Translations under genes and position numbers: made by a program
The notes under the pieces: generated by a model
Databases searched by the model: none
Told to the model about the DNA's origin: nothing
The model's input: only the letters and a program-made list of their open reading frames with translations
In this document: one piece after another, positions 34,936-44,103 of the stretch
Layout of the letters: every line of letters starts with the position of its first letter
How positions within the stretch are numbered: the first letter of the stretch is position 1
NCBI RefSeq assembly: GCF_001552595.1
Contig: NZ_BCRM01000005.1
Location: 1 to 64,000, forward strand
DNA from: Rhodococcus erythropolis NBRC 15567
Lineage (GTDB): Bacteria; Actinomycetota; Actinomycetes; Mycobacteriales; Mycobacteriaceae
Reading direction: 5' to 3'
Length of the DNA stretch: 64,000 nt

Positions 34936-36294
34936 CTAGTCGAGGTAGTCGCGCAGAACCTGCGAACGCGACGGGTGGCGCAGCTTCGACATCGTCTTCG
35001 ATTCGATCTGACGGATACGCTCACGCGTGACGCCGTAGACCTGTCCGATTTCGTCTAAAGTCCTCGGCTGGCCGTCGGTGAGGCCGAAGCGCAGGCGAAC
35101 CACGCCGGCTTCGCGCTCGGACAGCGTCTCGAGTACCGACTGCAGCTGATCCTGCAGCAAGGTGAACGAGACGGCGTCGACTGCGACAACAGCTTCGGAG
35201 TCCTCGATGAAGTCACCGAGCTGGCTGTCGCCCTCGTCGCCGATGGTCTGGTCGAGAGAGATCGGCTCACGCGCGTACTGCTGGATTTCCAGCACCTTCT
35301 CCGGCGTGATGTCCATTTCCTTGGCAAGCTCTTCCGGCGTGGGCTCACGGCCCAGGTCCTGGAGCAGCTCACGCTGGATACGGCCGAGCTTGTTGATGAC
35401 CTCGACCATGTGCACCGGGATGCGGATGGTGCGAGCCTGGTCGGCCATCGCACGGGTGATGGCCTGTCGGATCCACCACGTGGCGTAGGTCGAGAACTTG
35501 TAACCCTTGGTGTAGTCGAACTTCTCGACTGCACGGATCAGACCGAGGTTGCCTTCCTGGATGAGGTCCAGGAACGCCATGCCGCGGCCCGTGTAGCGCT
35601 TGGCCAGCGAGACGACCAGGCGAAGGTTGGCCTCGAGGAGGTGGTTCTTGGCGCGGTTGCCGTCGCGGCAGATCCAGCTCATGTCGCGTCGCTGAGCCGC
35701 AGGCAACTTCTCGCCCTTGTCAGCAAGATCCTGCATGATCTGCACGGCGTAGAGGCCGGCCTCGATGCGCTTGGCCAGTTCGACTTCCTCTTCGGCGTTG
35801 AGGAGTGCGACCTTGCCGATCTGCTTGAGGTAAGCGCGAACCGAGTCGGCGGACGCCGTCAGTTCGGCGTCCTTGCGTGCCTGGCGAAGAGCCTCGGACT
35901 CTTCCTCGTCCCAGACGAAGTCGCCGGAAGCCTTGTCCTTCTCGGACGGCTCTGCAGCGGTCTCTTCGTCTTCGCCGACTGCTACGACCTCGACGACATC
36001 GGACTCGACCTCGGCAAGGTCGCCGTCCGTGATGTCGATGTCTTCCAACTCGACATCGCCGTCTTCGGCATCAGGATCGCCGGCCTTCTTGGGACTGGCC
36101 TTCTTAGCTGCTGCCTTCTTGGCCGGAGCTTTCTTGGCCGGAGCCTTCTTTGCTGCTGCCTTCTTGGCGGGAGCCTTTTTCGCCGGAGCCTTCTTGGCTG
36201 CCGGAGCGGTGACGGTGGCCGCCTCCACGGCTGGAGATTGTGGCTCTGACTCTGATGGAGAATCAGCAGTCTGACGTGTATCGGTGGCTGCCAC
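34936..36294 (-). CDS. sigA: Primary (vegetative) sigma factor SigA
   Basis: 452 residues. A Lys/Ala-rich N-terminus has repeated [13 protein letters not shown] units (about 33-70), followed by an acidic segment (about 75-125). Regions 1.2 ([20 protein letters not shown]) to 4.2 ([21 protein letters not shown]) then follow. Region 2.4 holds [24 protein letters not shown]. Essential housekeeping promoter recognition, as HrdB/SigA of actinobacteria. The 178 bases up to the ppgK end carry its promoter; nothing else is recognisable there. Confidence 0.98.
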   Translation of the reverse strand: MAATDTRQTADSPSESEPQSPAVEAATVTAPAAKKAPAKKAPAKKAAAKKAPAKKAPAKKAAAKKASPKKAGDPDAEDGDVELEDIDITDGDLAEVESDVVEVVAVGEDEETAAEPSEKDKASGDFVWDEEESEALRQARKDAELTASADSVRAYLKQIGKVALLNAEEEVELAKRIEAGLYAVQIMQDLADKGEKLPAAQRRDMSWICRDGNRAKNHLLEANLRLVVSLAKRYTGRGMAFLDLIQEGNLGLIRAVEKFDYTKGYKFSTYATWWIRQAITRAMADQARTIRIPVHMVEVINKLGRIQRELLQDLGREPTPEELAKEMDITPEKVLEIQQYAREPISLDQTIGDEGDSQLGDFIEDSEAVVAVDAVSFTLLQDQLQSVLETLSEREAGVVRLRFGLTDGQPRTLDEIGQVYGVTRERIRQIESKTMSKLRHPSRSQVLRDYLD

Positions 36295-36472
36295 GTACGC
36301 CCTTTCGTGACGGTGTCGTGCGGCGTCACGCCAGAGTGGTGATCCGGCGGAGAGGTCAATGGTTGTTGGCCGGCGCGCAGCCGGACTTCACCATTGTAAC
36401 GACTCTCAGGAAACTCTTACGTCACGGCGGGCCGTAACAGGTAGATTTTCCGCTTTTCACGTGCGGGTTTTC

Positions 36473-37240
36473 TCATCCGGCGACGGGGGCCGGCCTGGTC
36501 AGTCCGACTGACGCGAGCGCAGCTCCGGCGATTCCCGCGGTGTTGAGGAGGGTGGCGGGGACGACCTTCGTGCGGTTGGTCAGGTGCGGAATCCACTTCT
36601 CGTGCTTGCGGCTGATTCCGCCTCCGGCGATGAAGAGATCAGGCCACAGCAGGTTCTCGAAGGTGGTCAGAACTCGGGAGACCTCGACCGCCCACTCCTT
36701 GTAGCTCCAGTCCTTTTTTTCCTTCACCGACGACGCCGCTCGATGCTCGGCTTCCTTGCCGTCGACCTCGAGGTGGCCGAACTCGGTGTTGGGCAACAGA
36801 ACTCCGTTGTGCAACACGGCAGATCCGATTCCGGTGCCGAAGGTCAAGAGGATCACGACGCCGGAGGTGTCCTTGCCCGCTCCGAACGAGTCCTCGGCAA
36901 TTCCGGCGGCGTCGGCGTCGTTGAGGACGGTGACTTCGCGCCCGCCCAGGGCCTTGCCGAAGAGCGCGGCCGCGTCGGTGTCGATCCAGGACTTGTCGAT
37001 GTTCGCGGCGCTGCGCGCGACGCCGCCGGTCACGACAGCGGGCAACGTGATGCCGACCGGCCCGGTCCACTTTGCCTGCTCGACGATCTCGGCCACAGTG
37101 CCCGCGATCGCATCGGGAGTGGACGGCTGCGGGGTCAGGATCTTGATGCGGTCACCGATCATTTCCCCGGTGCTCAGGTCGATCGTGCCGCCCTTGACGC
37201 CGCTGCCGCCGACGTCGATCCCGAAACCTGTGGTTGTCAT
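36473..37240 (-). CDS. ppgK: Polyphosphate glucokinase
   Basis: 255-residue ROK-type kinase phosphorylating glucose with polyphosphate (or ATP). The phosphate-binding segment FGIDVGGSGVKGGTID is at about 5-20 and catalytic Asp lies in VTVLNDADAAGIAEDSFGAG. The GTGIGSAVLHNGVLLPNTEFGH and GGGISRKHEKW segments are typical of PpgK. ATG 37240 is the family start; a longer frame reaches 37306. It lies upstream of sigA on the same strand, as in mycobacteria, and is divergent from suhB. Confidence 0.96.
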   Translation of the reverse strand: MTTTGFGIDVGGSGVKGGTIDLSTGEMIGDRIKILTPQPSTPDAIAGTVAEIVEQAKWTGPVGITLPAVVTGGVARSAANIDKSWIDTDAAALFGKALGGREVTVLNDADAAGIAEDSFGAGKDTSGVVILLTFGTGIGSAVLHNGVLLPNTEFGHLEVDGKEAEHRAASSVKEKKDWSYKEWAVEVSRVLTTFENLLWPDLFIAGGGISRKHEKWIPHLTNRTKVVPATLLNTAGIAGAALASVGLTRPAPVAG

Positions 37241-37375
37241 CGTCCTGCGCTCCTGAGTGTCGAATTCGAGGTCACGATCTACCGTTGCAAACACTAACCC
37301 GAACAAGGACTCGGGCGCGTGCGACTCCAGGCGTTCGAGTGGTGCCCCTCGGTAGAGATGTGTTGCGATGGTCCG

Positions 37376-38275
37376 GTGCGCCCTTCAGAAAGAACGTTGC
37401 CCGACTTTTCCGCCGATTCTCTGGACCCCGCACAATTGCGGGCAGTTGCCGTAGCCGTCGCCGAACGCGCAGCCGAACACGTCCGCGTGCGTCGGCCCGA
37501 GGTATTCGGCCTGGTGGGTTCCGGTGCCTCCGAGGGTGGTTCGGTTGCTGCAAAGAGCACGCCGACCGATCCCGTCACGGTGGTCGATACTGAAACCGAA
37601 CAGGTGATTCGCGACCTTCTGGCGCAATTGCGCCCTGCAGATTCGATCTTGGGTGAGGAAGGTGGCGGAGACACCGACGATTCCGCGGGAGTTCGATGGG
37701 TTGTCGATCCCATCGACGGCACGGTGAATTTTCTCTACGGAATCCCCGCGTTCGCCATTTCGGTGGCCGTACAGATCGACGGGATCTCAGTGGCCGGGGC
37801 TGTCGTCGACGTGTCGCTGGAAACAACGTATTCCGCGCACCGGGGCGGCGGCGCAACCATGGCCACGGCCGACGGCGTCGTCAGCGAACTGCACGCCAAT
37901 GAGGTGACCGAACTGTCAATGGCTTTGTTGGCCACCGGTTTCGGCTACGGAGCGGATCGCCGAAAGGTGCAGGGCACCTTGATCGGGCAGATCCTGCCGC
38001 AGGTTCGCGACATCCGACGCATCGGTTCGGCTGCTTTGGATCTGTGCATGGTTGCCACCGGCCGGGTCGACGCTCACTTCGAGCACGGGCTGAGTCCGTG
38101 GGACTGGGCCGCGGGCTCCCTGATCGCTTCCGAAGCGGGCGCCGTGATCAACGTCCCGGCGCCCAATTCCACGTCGGCCGACGGAGATGTCGTCTATGCG
38201 GTGGCTCCGGCGATCGCCGAGCAGTTCGCGCACATGCTCAGTTCGATCGGCGCAGATCAGCCGATTCCGAGCTGA
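37376..38275 (+). CDS. suhB: Inositol-1-monophosphatase family protein SuhB
   Basis: 299 residues from GTG 37376. Lithium-sensitive phosphatase motifs: EEGGGD (metal), DPIDGTVNFLYG (metal/nucleophile) and WDWAAGSLIASEAGA. It hydrolyses inositol-1-phosphate to inositol for phosphatidylinositol, mannosides and mycothiol. The start is uncertain: GTG 37319 or ATG 37358 are in frame, but 37376 best fits the 290-residue mycobacterial protein. Divergent from ppgK and convergent with cei. Confidence 0.93.
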   Translation: MRPSERTLPDFSADSLDPAQLRAVAVAVAERAAEHVRVRRPEVFGLVGSGASEGGSVAAKSTPTDPVTVVDTETEQVIRDLLAQLRPADSILGEEGGGDTDDSAGVRWVVDPIDGTVNFLYGIPAFAISVAVQIDGISVAGAVVDVSLETTYSAHRGGGATMATADGVVSELHANEVTELSMALLATGFGYGADRRKVQGTLIGQILPQVRDIRRIGSAALDLCMVATGRVDAHFEHGLSPWDWAAGSLIASEAGAVINVPAPNSTSADGDVVYAVAPAIAEQFAHMLSSIGADQPIPS

Positions 38276-38291
38276 GGCCGAACCGGGTTTG

Positions 38292-38975
38292 TCAGCAGCG
38301 TGCCGTGCGCGCTGCTTTGAGCAGTGCGATGTCCATCGGAGCGACTTCGGCGTTTGCGGGCTGCTCGGCCAGAGCATGCAGGATCGCGGTGGCGTCGGTG
38401 TTGGGGGTCAGGGCGCCCTTGTTGTAGGTGCCGAGAGCCAGGTCGACGGTGTCGTCGCCGCGGCCGTCCTGGACCAGTTCGGCGCAGGGGGCGACCAGCC
38501 AGACGGAACTGGCGGCGGCGAGGCCGTTCGCTCCGAAGCGGATCTGACCCTGGCACTCCATGTTCTGGTCGACGTAGACGGGGTCGTTTCCGACCTGGAC
38601 GTCCGGCGCGCTGGAGAAGCCGAACTCGCTCAGTTGCGCTGCCACCTGGGCGGCCTGACCGTGTTCGCCGTTGGCGTTGAACACACGAACCTTGGTGGCC
38701 GCCAGGGGAGCGGGATCCACGTCGAGCAGCTTCGAACGGTCGACGACGGTTCCCAGCGGTAGTGGCGCCGCTGCCGAGGGATCGGAGGAAGGCTGCGGGA
38801 GGTTGCAGGCGACGGTGTCACTGACTTCTGCCTCGGCGCTCAGGATGCGGACCCACAAGACACTGCCGATCAATGCGAGTACCGCGAACACGGCGATCAC
38901 CGGCCACGCGCGCCGACGGCGGAACGGACGTCCCTGGTCATCGGTAGAGCTGCCTTCGGTGATCAGAGAAACCAC
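38292..38975 (-). CDS. cei: Cell envelope integrity protein Cei (LytR C-terminal domain)
   Basis: 227 residues from GTG 38975, which has GAGGGA 6 bases upstream and begins at VVSLITEG, as in Rv2700. A single membrane anchor lies at about 26-46 (AWPVIAVFAVLALIGSVLWV). The extracytoplasmic LytR_C domain (about 85-180) begins KVRVFNANGEHGQAAQVA. Cys residues in VACNLP, ECQGQ and APCAEL are conserved with Cei. In mycobacteria it supports envelope integrity and virulence. A longer frame to 39122 lacks support. Confidence 0.93.
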   Translation of the reverse strand: MVSLITEGSSTDDQGRPFRRRRAWPVIAVFAVLALIGSVLWVRILSAEAEVSDTVACNLPQPSSDPSAAAPLPLGTVVDRSKLLDVDPAPLAATKVRVFNANGEHGQAAQVAAQLSEFGFSSAPDVQVGNDPVYVDQNMECQGQIRFGANGLAAASSVWLVAPCAELVQDGRGDDTVDLALGTYNKGALTPNTDATAILHALAEQPANAEVAPMDIALLKAARTARC

Positions 38976-39508
38976 GGTATCCCTCGACTTTCTTGACGAA
39001 ACTTCTACTTCGCCATCGGGCCGAGCGGCGCCGGCATGACGTTCGGTGCCTACCTTAGAGGGCTTGTGTGACGACACAGCCGAGGCGCGGCTCGACGCGT
39101 CGGGCCGCTGGCGATCGCCCAACGGTAGTTGGGCAACTAGCGGGCAGTTTCTACCCGGATCCGGTCTGAAAATGTCGCCGAAAGGTCACAGCTTGCTCTT
39201 GCCTTGGTGACAATTCGCAGTCATTTTTCGGAAATTTCCGATTCGGTTACTACTTTCGTGCTCACGTCGGCTACTGTCTGGCGGCCCAGGTCGTTCAACT
39301 GGGCATCGGCCGGACGCCGAAATGACAACCAAATGAGGCGCAGATCACGTTCTCGGAAGGAACTTCCGGGCACTAATTCCAGTCCTGCAGCGTTATGCAG
39401 CGACAGGGAATGATCTGGATGCCACGGCGGTTTCCATGCGCATCAAGGATCTACCGGATTCTCGGCGCACACGGGACCGGGATACACGAAGAGGATGGGG
39501 TAGACGAG
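38976..39508. other. 533-base divergent intergenic region with a 14-bp palindrome
   Basis: Between the divergent cei and DUF4193 starts. It is AT-richer than its surroundings in the middle (39200-39260). It contains the perfect palindrome TCGGAAATTTCCGA at 39228-39241, a candidate operator. The first 150 bases remain open in the cei frame. No RNA gene or other protein was recognised. Confidence 0.6.
39228..39241. promoter_or_regulatory. Perfect palindrome, candidate operator
   Basis: TCGGAAATTTCCGA reads identically on both strands. It lies about 270 bases upstream of the DUF4193 start and 250 upstream of cei. The cognate regulator is unknown. Confidence 0.35.
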
Positions 39509-39811
39509 ATGGCAACTGACTACGACGCACCGAGGCGTACAGAGTCCGACGAGGTTTCGGAGGACTCTCTCGAGGAGCTGAAGGCGCGACGCAACGAAGC
39601 GCAGTCAGCCGTCGTCGACATCGACGAGACGGACACCGCGGAGTCCTTCGAGCTGCCGGGTGCCGACCTTTCCGGCGAGGAACTCTCGGTTCGAGTTGTT
39701 CCGAAGCAGGCAGACGAGTTCACGTGTTCGAGCTGCTTCCTGGTTCATCACCGCAGCCGCCTGGCCAGTGATGCCAACGGACAGCTCGTATGCATGGACT
39801 GCGCTGCCTGA
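39509..39811 (+). CDS. DUF4193 zinc-ribbon-type protein
   Basis: 100 residues, exactly the length of Rv2699c. An acidic N-terminal half (ESDEVSEDSLEELKARRNEAQ) is followed by a C-terminal treble-cleft-like site with FTCSSCFLVHHRSRL and LVCMDCAA (two CxxC pairs). It begins MATDYDAPRR, a strongly conserved actinobacterial start; the frame extends to 39395. The family is highly expressed and may act as a transcription or RNA-polymerase-associated factor, but that is not established. Confidence 0.9.
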   Translation: MATDYDAPRRTESDEVSEDSLEELKARRNEAQSAVVDIDETDTAESFELPGADLSGEELSVRVVPKQADEFTCSSCFLVHHRSRLASDANGQLVCMDCAA

Positions 39812-39891
39812 TCTCCCTTCCCGGTGGTCGACCCGTCAGCTCGCGGGTCGACCAAGGGTCGGGAAGTACTGCTTTGCTGTGACCGCGCTGG

Positions 39892-40389
39892 TCAGCGATC
39901 CAGCGCAGCCAGCAGATCAGCGGGACGACGTGTGCTCACCAGCCAGTACGGCGTGGGATCCTCCGGGTCGTCGAGCACGATCAACACCATTGTCTTGACC
40001 CATGGGCGATGTTGGACGAACGCCGACGGATCGAGTTGGCGCCCCATCGCCGCACTCTTTGCGGAAGCCGGCACTGCTGCAGCCCGCGAAATCAGTTCGA
40101 CCGGCAGGTGGGCTCGACCCACGTGCAGTTCTTTCACCCCTGCTGTCTCCACCACCTCGACGCGCATCCGGCTGAGCCAGAATGCCGCCCAGATCGGGAT
40201 GGGGAGCAGCACGACGTACGCCAGGTACGAGAGAAGCCCCGGGCGGCCCATGTGGACCTCGGCCGCGAGGAGTCCGGCTACGGCCAGCCCGGCGATCCAC
40301 CACCAGATCGGCACCCACAAGCGCTCGGAGAACAGCGTCGTGGACGGGGGCGTTGTGGTGGCGACGTCAGGTCGAGATGTTTCGGGCAC
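39892..40389 (-). CDS. DUF3093 membrane protein
   Basis: 165 residues, Rv2698-like. Two membrane helices lie at about 25-45 ([21 protein letters not shown]) and 53-72 ([20 protein letters not shown]). A soluble C-terminal domain follows, ending [25 protein letters not shown]. Divergent from dut with 41 bases between starts; this pairing is conserved in mycobacteria. Function unknown. Confidence 0.87.
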   Translation of the reverse strand: MPETSRPDVATTTPPSTTLFSERLWVPIWWWIAGLAVAGLLAAEVHMGRPGLLSYLAYVVLLPIPIWAAFWLSRMRVEVVETAGVKELHVGRAHLPVELISRAAAVPASAKSAAMGRQLDPSAFVQHRPWVKTMVLIVLDDPEDPTPYWLVSTRRPADLLAALDR

Positions 40390-40430
40390 CTGTCAAGGAT
40401 AGTCCGTCGCTACGAGTAGTCTTGGCCCAC

Positions 40431-40925
40431 GTGAGCGACCATCTCTCCATCGCCTTGAAGCGACTGGATCCAGACCTGCCCGTTCCACAGCGTGCGCATC
40501 CCGGAGATGCGGGTGTGGATCTGTGCTCCACCAGCGATGTCACCATCGAACCCGGCCACCGAACACTGGTGGGAACGGGGATCGCGATCGCTTTGCCGGT
40601 GGGCACCGTCGGGTTGATCCATCCGCGTTCCGGACTTGCCGCAAAATCGGGACTGTCGATCGTGAACGCGCCCGGAACCGTGGACGCGGGATACCGGGGC
40701 GAACTCAAGGTCTGCTTGATCAATCTCGATCCGGCCACAGCCATCGACATCCGCCGCGGTGACCGAATCGCTCAGCTCGTGGTTCAACGAGTCGAACTTC
40801 CGGTTTTCGAGGAAGTCGAGTCGCTGGACGACACGACCAGAGGAACCGGAGGCTACGGTTCCAGCGGCGGTCACGCGATACTCGATACCGATGCGCCTGG
40901 CGCGGTCGTCGGAGAGGGAGTCTGA
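40431..40925 (+). CDS. dut: dUTP diphosphatase
   Basis: 164-residue trimeric dUTPase converting dUTP to dUMP. All five motifs are in order: DAGVDL (1), [11 protein letters not shown] (2), [13 protein letters not shown] (3), [11 protein letters not shown] (4) and [10 protein letters not shown] (5, the flexible C-terminal arm). GTG 40431 gives the family N-terminus ([23 protein letters not shown]). The next gene starts 3 bases after its stop, so they are cotranscribed. Confidence 0.97.
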   Translation: MSDHLSIALKRLDPDLPVPQRAHPGDAGVDLCSTSDVTIEPGHRTLVGTGIAIALPVGTVGLIHPRSGLAAKSGLSIVNAPGTVDAGYRGELKVCLINLDPATAIDIRRGDRIAQLVVQRVELPVFEEVESLDDTTRGTGGYGSSGGHAILDTDAPGAVVGEGV

Positions 40926-40928
40926 ATC

Positions 40929-41768
40929 ATGTTCGGACGCAAGAAGAAGACAGACGTCGACGAGGAACCCACCAGCTTCTTCGGTGACGAGAACGACGAG
41001 TCGGTGGAGATCGACGAGGTCGAAGACGATCTCGACGTCGCCGGCGACGAGTTCGGTGACGAATCGGAAGGCCCTTACGACATCACGGAGATCGATTCCG
41101 ATGATCCGACGGCAGGCCGTGACGGTCAGCGCCTGGATCTCGGTTCCGTTCTGGTGCCGATGCCGACCGGCGGACAGTTGCAGGTCGAGATGGCACCCAA
41201 CGGTTCGCCTCAGGCCGTGCACCTGGTCACCGAACATGGCCGCATCACGGTTGCTGCATACGCCGCCCCGAAATCACCCGGTCAGTGGCGTGAGGTCGTT
41301 GCCGAGCTCGCGCAGTCGCTTCGCGACGACAATTCTGCGGTGAGCGTCGAGAACGGCCCTTGGGGCCGGGAACTGGCTGCCGTGACGGCCAACATGGACC
41401 TGCGGTTCATCGGCGTCGACGGTCCGCGGTGGATGGTCCGCTGCGTGGTAGCGGGTCCGAGCGGATCCACCGCCGCGAACACCCCTTTGGTGGCAATCGC
41501 ACGCGACATCCTGCGCGACACCGTCGTCAACCGAGGATCAGAGCCGCATCCGGTGCGGACACCGCTGCCCGTCGTGCTCCCGCAGGTACTCGCCGAGCAG
41601 CTGGCGGCCGCACACGAGCAGCAGTTGGCAACAGCGCAGCAGCAACAGGTCGCCGCCCAGCAGCAACAGCAGTCAGCTCCGCCCGCTCCGCCGGTACCTC
41701 CAGCGCGACCGACCCCGCCGCCGCGTAGCGGCGAATCCGGTTCTGCCATGCAGCAATTGGGTCAGTAG
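40929..41768 (+). CDS. DUF3710 domain protein
   Basis: 279 residues, Rv2696c-like. An acidic N-terminus (1-60) precedes the DUF3710 core (about 60-200; LDLGSVLVPMPTGGQLQVEM, WREVVAELAQSL, RWMVRCVVAGP). The C-terminus is Gln/Ala/Pro-rich and disordered (QQQVAAQQQQQSAPPAPPVP). Translationally linked to dut by a 3-base gap. Function unknown. Confidence 0.88.
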   Translation: MFGRKKKTDVDEEPTSFFGDENDESVEIDEVEDDLDVAGDEFGDESEGPYDITEIDSDDPTAGRDGQRLDLGSVLVPMPTGGQLQVEMAPNGSPQAVHLVTEHGRITVAAYAAPKSPGQWREVVAELAQSLRDDNSAVSVENGPWGRELAAVTANMDLRFIGVDGPRWMVRCVVAGPSGSTAANTPLVAIARDILRDTVVNRGSEPHPVRTPLPVVLPQVLAEQLAAAHEQQLATAQQQQVAAQQQQQSAPPAPPVPPARPTPPPRSGESGSAMQQLGQ

Positions 41769-41779
41769 CAGGGTTTCTT

Positions 41780-42505
41780 TCAGGCGCTCGCGGTGGTATC
41801 GGATTCGATCGCCGCGAGCGCTTTGATGCAGGTGGCCCCGAGAACCGCGGGGTCGCGCCCGATCATGTCGAGCGTCGTCGTGGCGACTGCGCCGCGGGGG
41901 AGTGCCGCCGCCCAGGCCTGCGCCACTGCCGCGGGATGAACCGGATCGTCCACCGCCGAAGCGATGCCGACCGGAACACCTACCGCCTGTAACGCGCTCT
42001 CGCTGAGCGAGTGGTACGACGCCGCCTCGTCGAGCGCGGCCGGGAGATCGGGCCATTGAGAGCGCCAGGAGCGTTCGAGTTCGGCTCCGAGCCACGCCGG
42101 ACTCGACGCGAGCATCGCTGCGATCACCGCCTCCAATCCTTCGGAGCGCAGTTGTGCTGCGGTGAACCTCGCGCTCGCTGCGGCGGGTGCGTCGTCCGCC
42201 GACCCGATCCAGGCCGGAAGCGCTGCCAACACACTCACGGTTCTATCGGGGTTCTCGGCGGCCCACTGGAGCGCCACGGCGGCCCCGATCGAGACGCCTC
42301 CGACGATGATTCGGCCGTGTGTGTCCGCGGCTCGGTCCATCGCGTCCAGATAGCCGTCCACGACACGCCGAGGGTCCGGTTCAATTGCGACGATGCGCAC
42401 ACCCAGAGCCGCTAGCGGCGCCCGGAATGCGCGATCTGCGAAGTGGGCGTCAGAGCCTGTACCTGGGAGAACGACGGCAACGGTCGCCGATTCTGAGTTC
42501 TGCAT
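41780..42505 (-). CDS. Alpha/beta-fold hydrolase (Rv2695-like)
   Basis: 241 residues. The N-terminal VAVVLPGTGSDAHFAD is followed by a nucleophile elbow GGVSIGAAVALQWA (about 69-82), a G-x-S-x-G variant with Ser72. A His near the end (PVHPAAVAQAW, about 194-204) may be catalytic. Convergent with DUF3710. Substrate unknown. Confidence 0.8.
   Translation of the reverse strand: MQNSESATVAVVLPGTGSDAHFADRAFRAPLAALGVRIVAIEPDPRRVVDGYLDAMDRAADTHGRIIVGGVSIGAAVALQWAAENPDRTVSVLAALPAWIGSADDAPAAASARFTAAQLRSEGLEAVIAAMLASSPAWLGAELERSWRSQWPDLPAALDEAASYHSLSESALQAVGVPVGIASAVDDPVHPAAVAQAWAAALPRGAVATTTLDMIGRDPAVLGATCIKALAAIESDTTASA
41784..41821 (+). terminator. Terminator of dut-DUF3710 embedded in the convergent gene
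   Basis: GCGCTCGCGG (41784-41793) pairs with 41812-41821 across an 18-base loop, then TTTGA. It lies inside the last codons of the convergent hydrolase gene, a compact arrangement. Confidence 0.55.
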
Positions 42506-42643
42506 CTTTTGATCTTGCCCGGTGCCCCCGAGACGCGGACTGACCGGTGTGGTTACACGCTCGTAATGGGTCTACAGTGGCGATCACACAGCCCTTCACG
42601 TGACGCGAAACCCTTGCGTCACACATGTTCGCAGGAGCGCGCA

Positions 42644-43018
42644 ATGGCACCCGCCGCCGCAGGATATTTTCGTCGACTGACCCAGCGTCTGACCGAGGAC
42701 GTCGACCAGTTGGACGCCCAGGAGATGGCCGAGTCCAACAAGGCTTCCGGAGGTCAGAAGGCCTGCGATTGTCGTCGCGGTGAAGAAGTCACGATGGTGG
42801 GCCGACTCCGCAGCGTCGACGCGTGTCCCAAGTCGGGAAATGCCAGCATCGAGGCCGAGTTCTTCGACGGCACCGAGGTGATCAATCTCGTCTGGATCGG
42901 GCGTCGCCGGATCCCGGGAATCGAGACCGGTAAGACCCTGCTGATCCGCGGTCGTGTGGGCGAGCGTGACGGTCGCAAGGCGATCTTCAACCCTTACTAC
43001 GAACTGCGCGGCGAATAG
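42644..43018 (+). CDS. OB-fold nucleic acid-binding protein (Rv2694c-like)
   Basis: 124 residues with an OB-fold core (EVTMVGRLRSVDACPKSGNA, VINLVWIGRRRIPGIETGKT, LLIRGRVGERDGRKAIFNPYYEL). A conserved CDC near residue 44 is part of the family. ATG 42644 has AGGAG 6 bases upstream. A longer frame to 42509 is not needed. Probable binding of single-stranded nucleic acid; partner unknown. Confidence 0.85.
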   Translation: MAPAAAGYFRRLTQRLTEDVDQLDAQEMAESNKASGGQKACDCRRGEEVTMVGRLRSVDACPKSGNASIEAEFFDGTEVINLVWIGRRRIPGIETGKTLLIRGRVGERDGRKAIFNPYYELRGE

Positions 43019-43070
43019 GCGCGTTTCCCGCATTTACCGTGCAACTCGGTGACTGTGGCACCCTCGACAG

Positions 43071-43784
43071 GTGACTGAAACACAACAGCGATCGGTAATC
43101 GACCAACTCGGCGGGCTGAGTGGTCTGATCTATTCGTCTTTGCCGATTCTGATTTTTGTCCCGGTCAACAGCATCTGGAACCTCACCGCGGCAATCTGGG
43201 CCGCATTGGGCGTCGCTGTCGCTATCGCGGCCTGGCGCCTTTTCCGCAAGGATTCCCTCCAACCCGCAATTTCCGGGTTTCTCGGAGTCGGAGTTTCCGC
43301 GTTCATCGCCTATCGCACCGGCGATGCCAAAGGATATTTCCTCTTCGGTATCTACACGAGCCTCGCCTACGGTGCGGTCTTCCTGATTTCCATCCTCGTG
43401 CGCTGGCCCCTCGTCGGAATCATCTGGGGTTATCTCAACGGGCACGGCAATCTGTGGCGCAAGCACAGCTCCGCCGTCCGGCTCTACGACATCGCGACGG
43501 CGGCGTGGGCGCTGGTCTTCGGTGCACGGTATCTCGTTCAGTCACAGCTCTACGACACCGACCACACCGGATGGCTCGCAGTCGCGCGTATCGGCATGGG
43601 TTGGCCATTGACCGGTTTGGTGCTGCTCGTGACGGTCTGGGCTGTGCGGAAGGCCGATCGCATCGTCGAGCCGGAACCGGTTGTGGAGCCCGAAAGCAGC
43701 GAGCCCACCGCAACGGACGCAGGGTCCGAAGAGGTGGGCTCGGTGAATTTGACGAAGCCGCGCGAAGACCGCGATCTCAGCTGA
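43071..43784 (+). CDS. DUF3159 membrane protein
   Basis: 237 residues from GTG, with about five or six membrane helices between 20 and 190 (LIYSSLPILIFVPVNSIWNL, YFLFGIYTSLAYGAVFLISI, MGWPLTGLVLLVTVWAV). An acidic cytoplasmic tail follows. Matches Rv2693c. It follows the OB-fold gene by 52 bases, probably on the same transcript, and overlaps the end of the convergent GNAT gene by 8 bases. Confidence 0.87.
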   Translation: MTETQQRSVIDQLGGLSGLIYSSLPILIFVPVNSIWNLTAAIWAALGVAVAIAAWRLFRKDSLQPAISGFLGVGVSAFIAYRTGDAKGYFLFGIYTSLAYGAVFLISILVRWPLVGIIWGYLNGHGNLWRKHSSAVRLYDIATAAWALVFGARYLVQSQLYDTDHTGWLAVARIGMGWPLTGLVLLVTVWAVRKADRIVEPEPVVEPESSEPTATDAGSEEVGSVNLTKPREDRDLS

Positions 43785-44070
43785 TCAGGTCCTGGTACTC
43801 GGGGTGCTTGTCGAGAAACTTCACGACGTACGGGCAGACCGGGTGAACCTTGAGGCCACGGGCGCGTAGGTCGTCCAGAGCCTGGCGGACCAGAATCGCG
43901 GCCAGCCCGAAACCTTCGAAGGCCGGGTAGATCTCGGTGTGGTTGAACGAGACGACGTCACCGGACGTGGTGTAGTCCTCGATGCCGGCGAGGTCGCCGT
44001 CTGCATGGATCTCGTACCGGCTCTGGGCTGGATTGTCGGTGACTACGGTGTTTTCGGGTGCTTGTGCCAT
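43777..44070 (-). CDS. Small GNAT-fold N-acetyltransferase
   Basis: 97 residues of the compact YjdJ/Gcn5-related type: SRYEIHADGDLAGIEDY and VVSFNHTEIYPAFEGFGLAA, then LVRQALDDLRARGLKVHPVC and a conserved Cys-Pro-Tyr. GFGLA is a shortened acetyl-CoA loop. The substrate is unknown, possibly a small amine or protein N-terminus. Downstream of ceoC on the same strand, 33 bases away. Confidence 0.85.
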   Translation of the reverse strand: MAQAPENTVVTDNPAQSRYEIHADGDLAGIEDYTTSGDVVSFNHTEIYPAFEGFGLAAILVRQALDDLRARGLKVHPVCPYVVKFLDKHPEYQDLIS

Positions 44071-44103
44071 GTGATTCCCTTTCGTCGTCAGTGTGTTCGT
44101 CGG

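Noticed and set aside
36085-36200. Tandem DNA repeat in the 5' part of sigA
   Set aside because: The repetition encodes the [12 protein letters not shown] Lys/Ala-rich N-terminus normal for actinobacterial SigA, not an independent repeat element.
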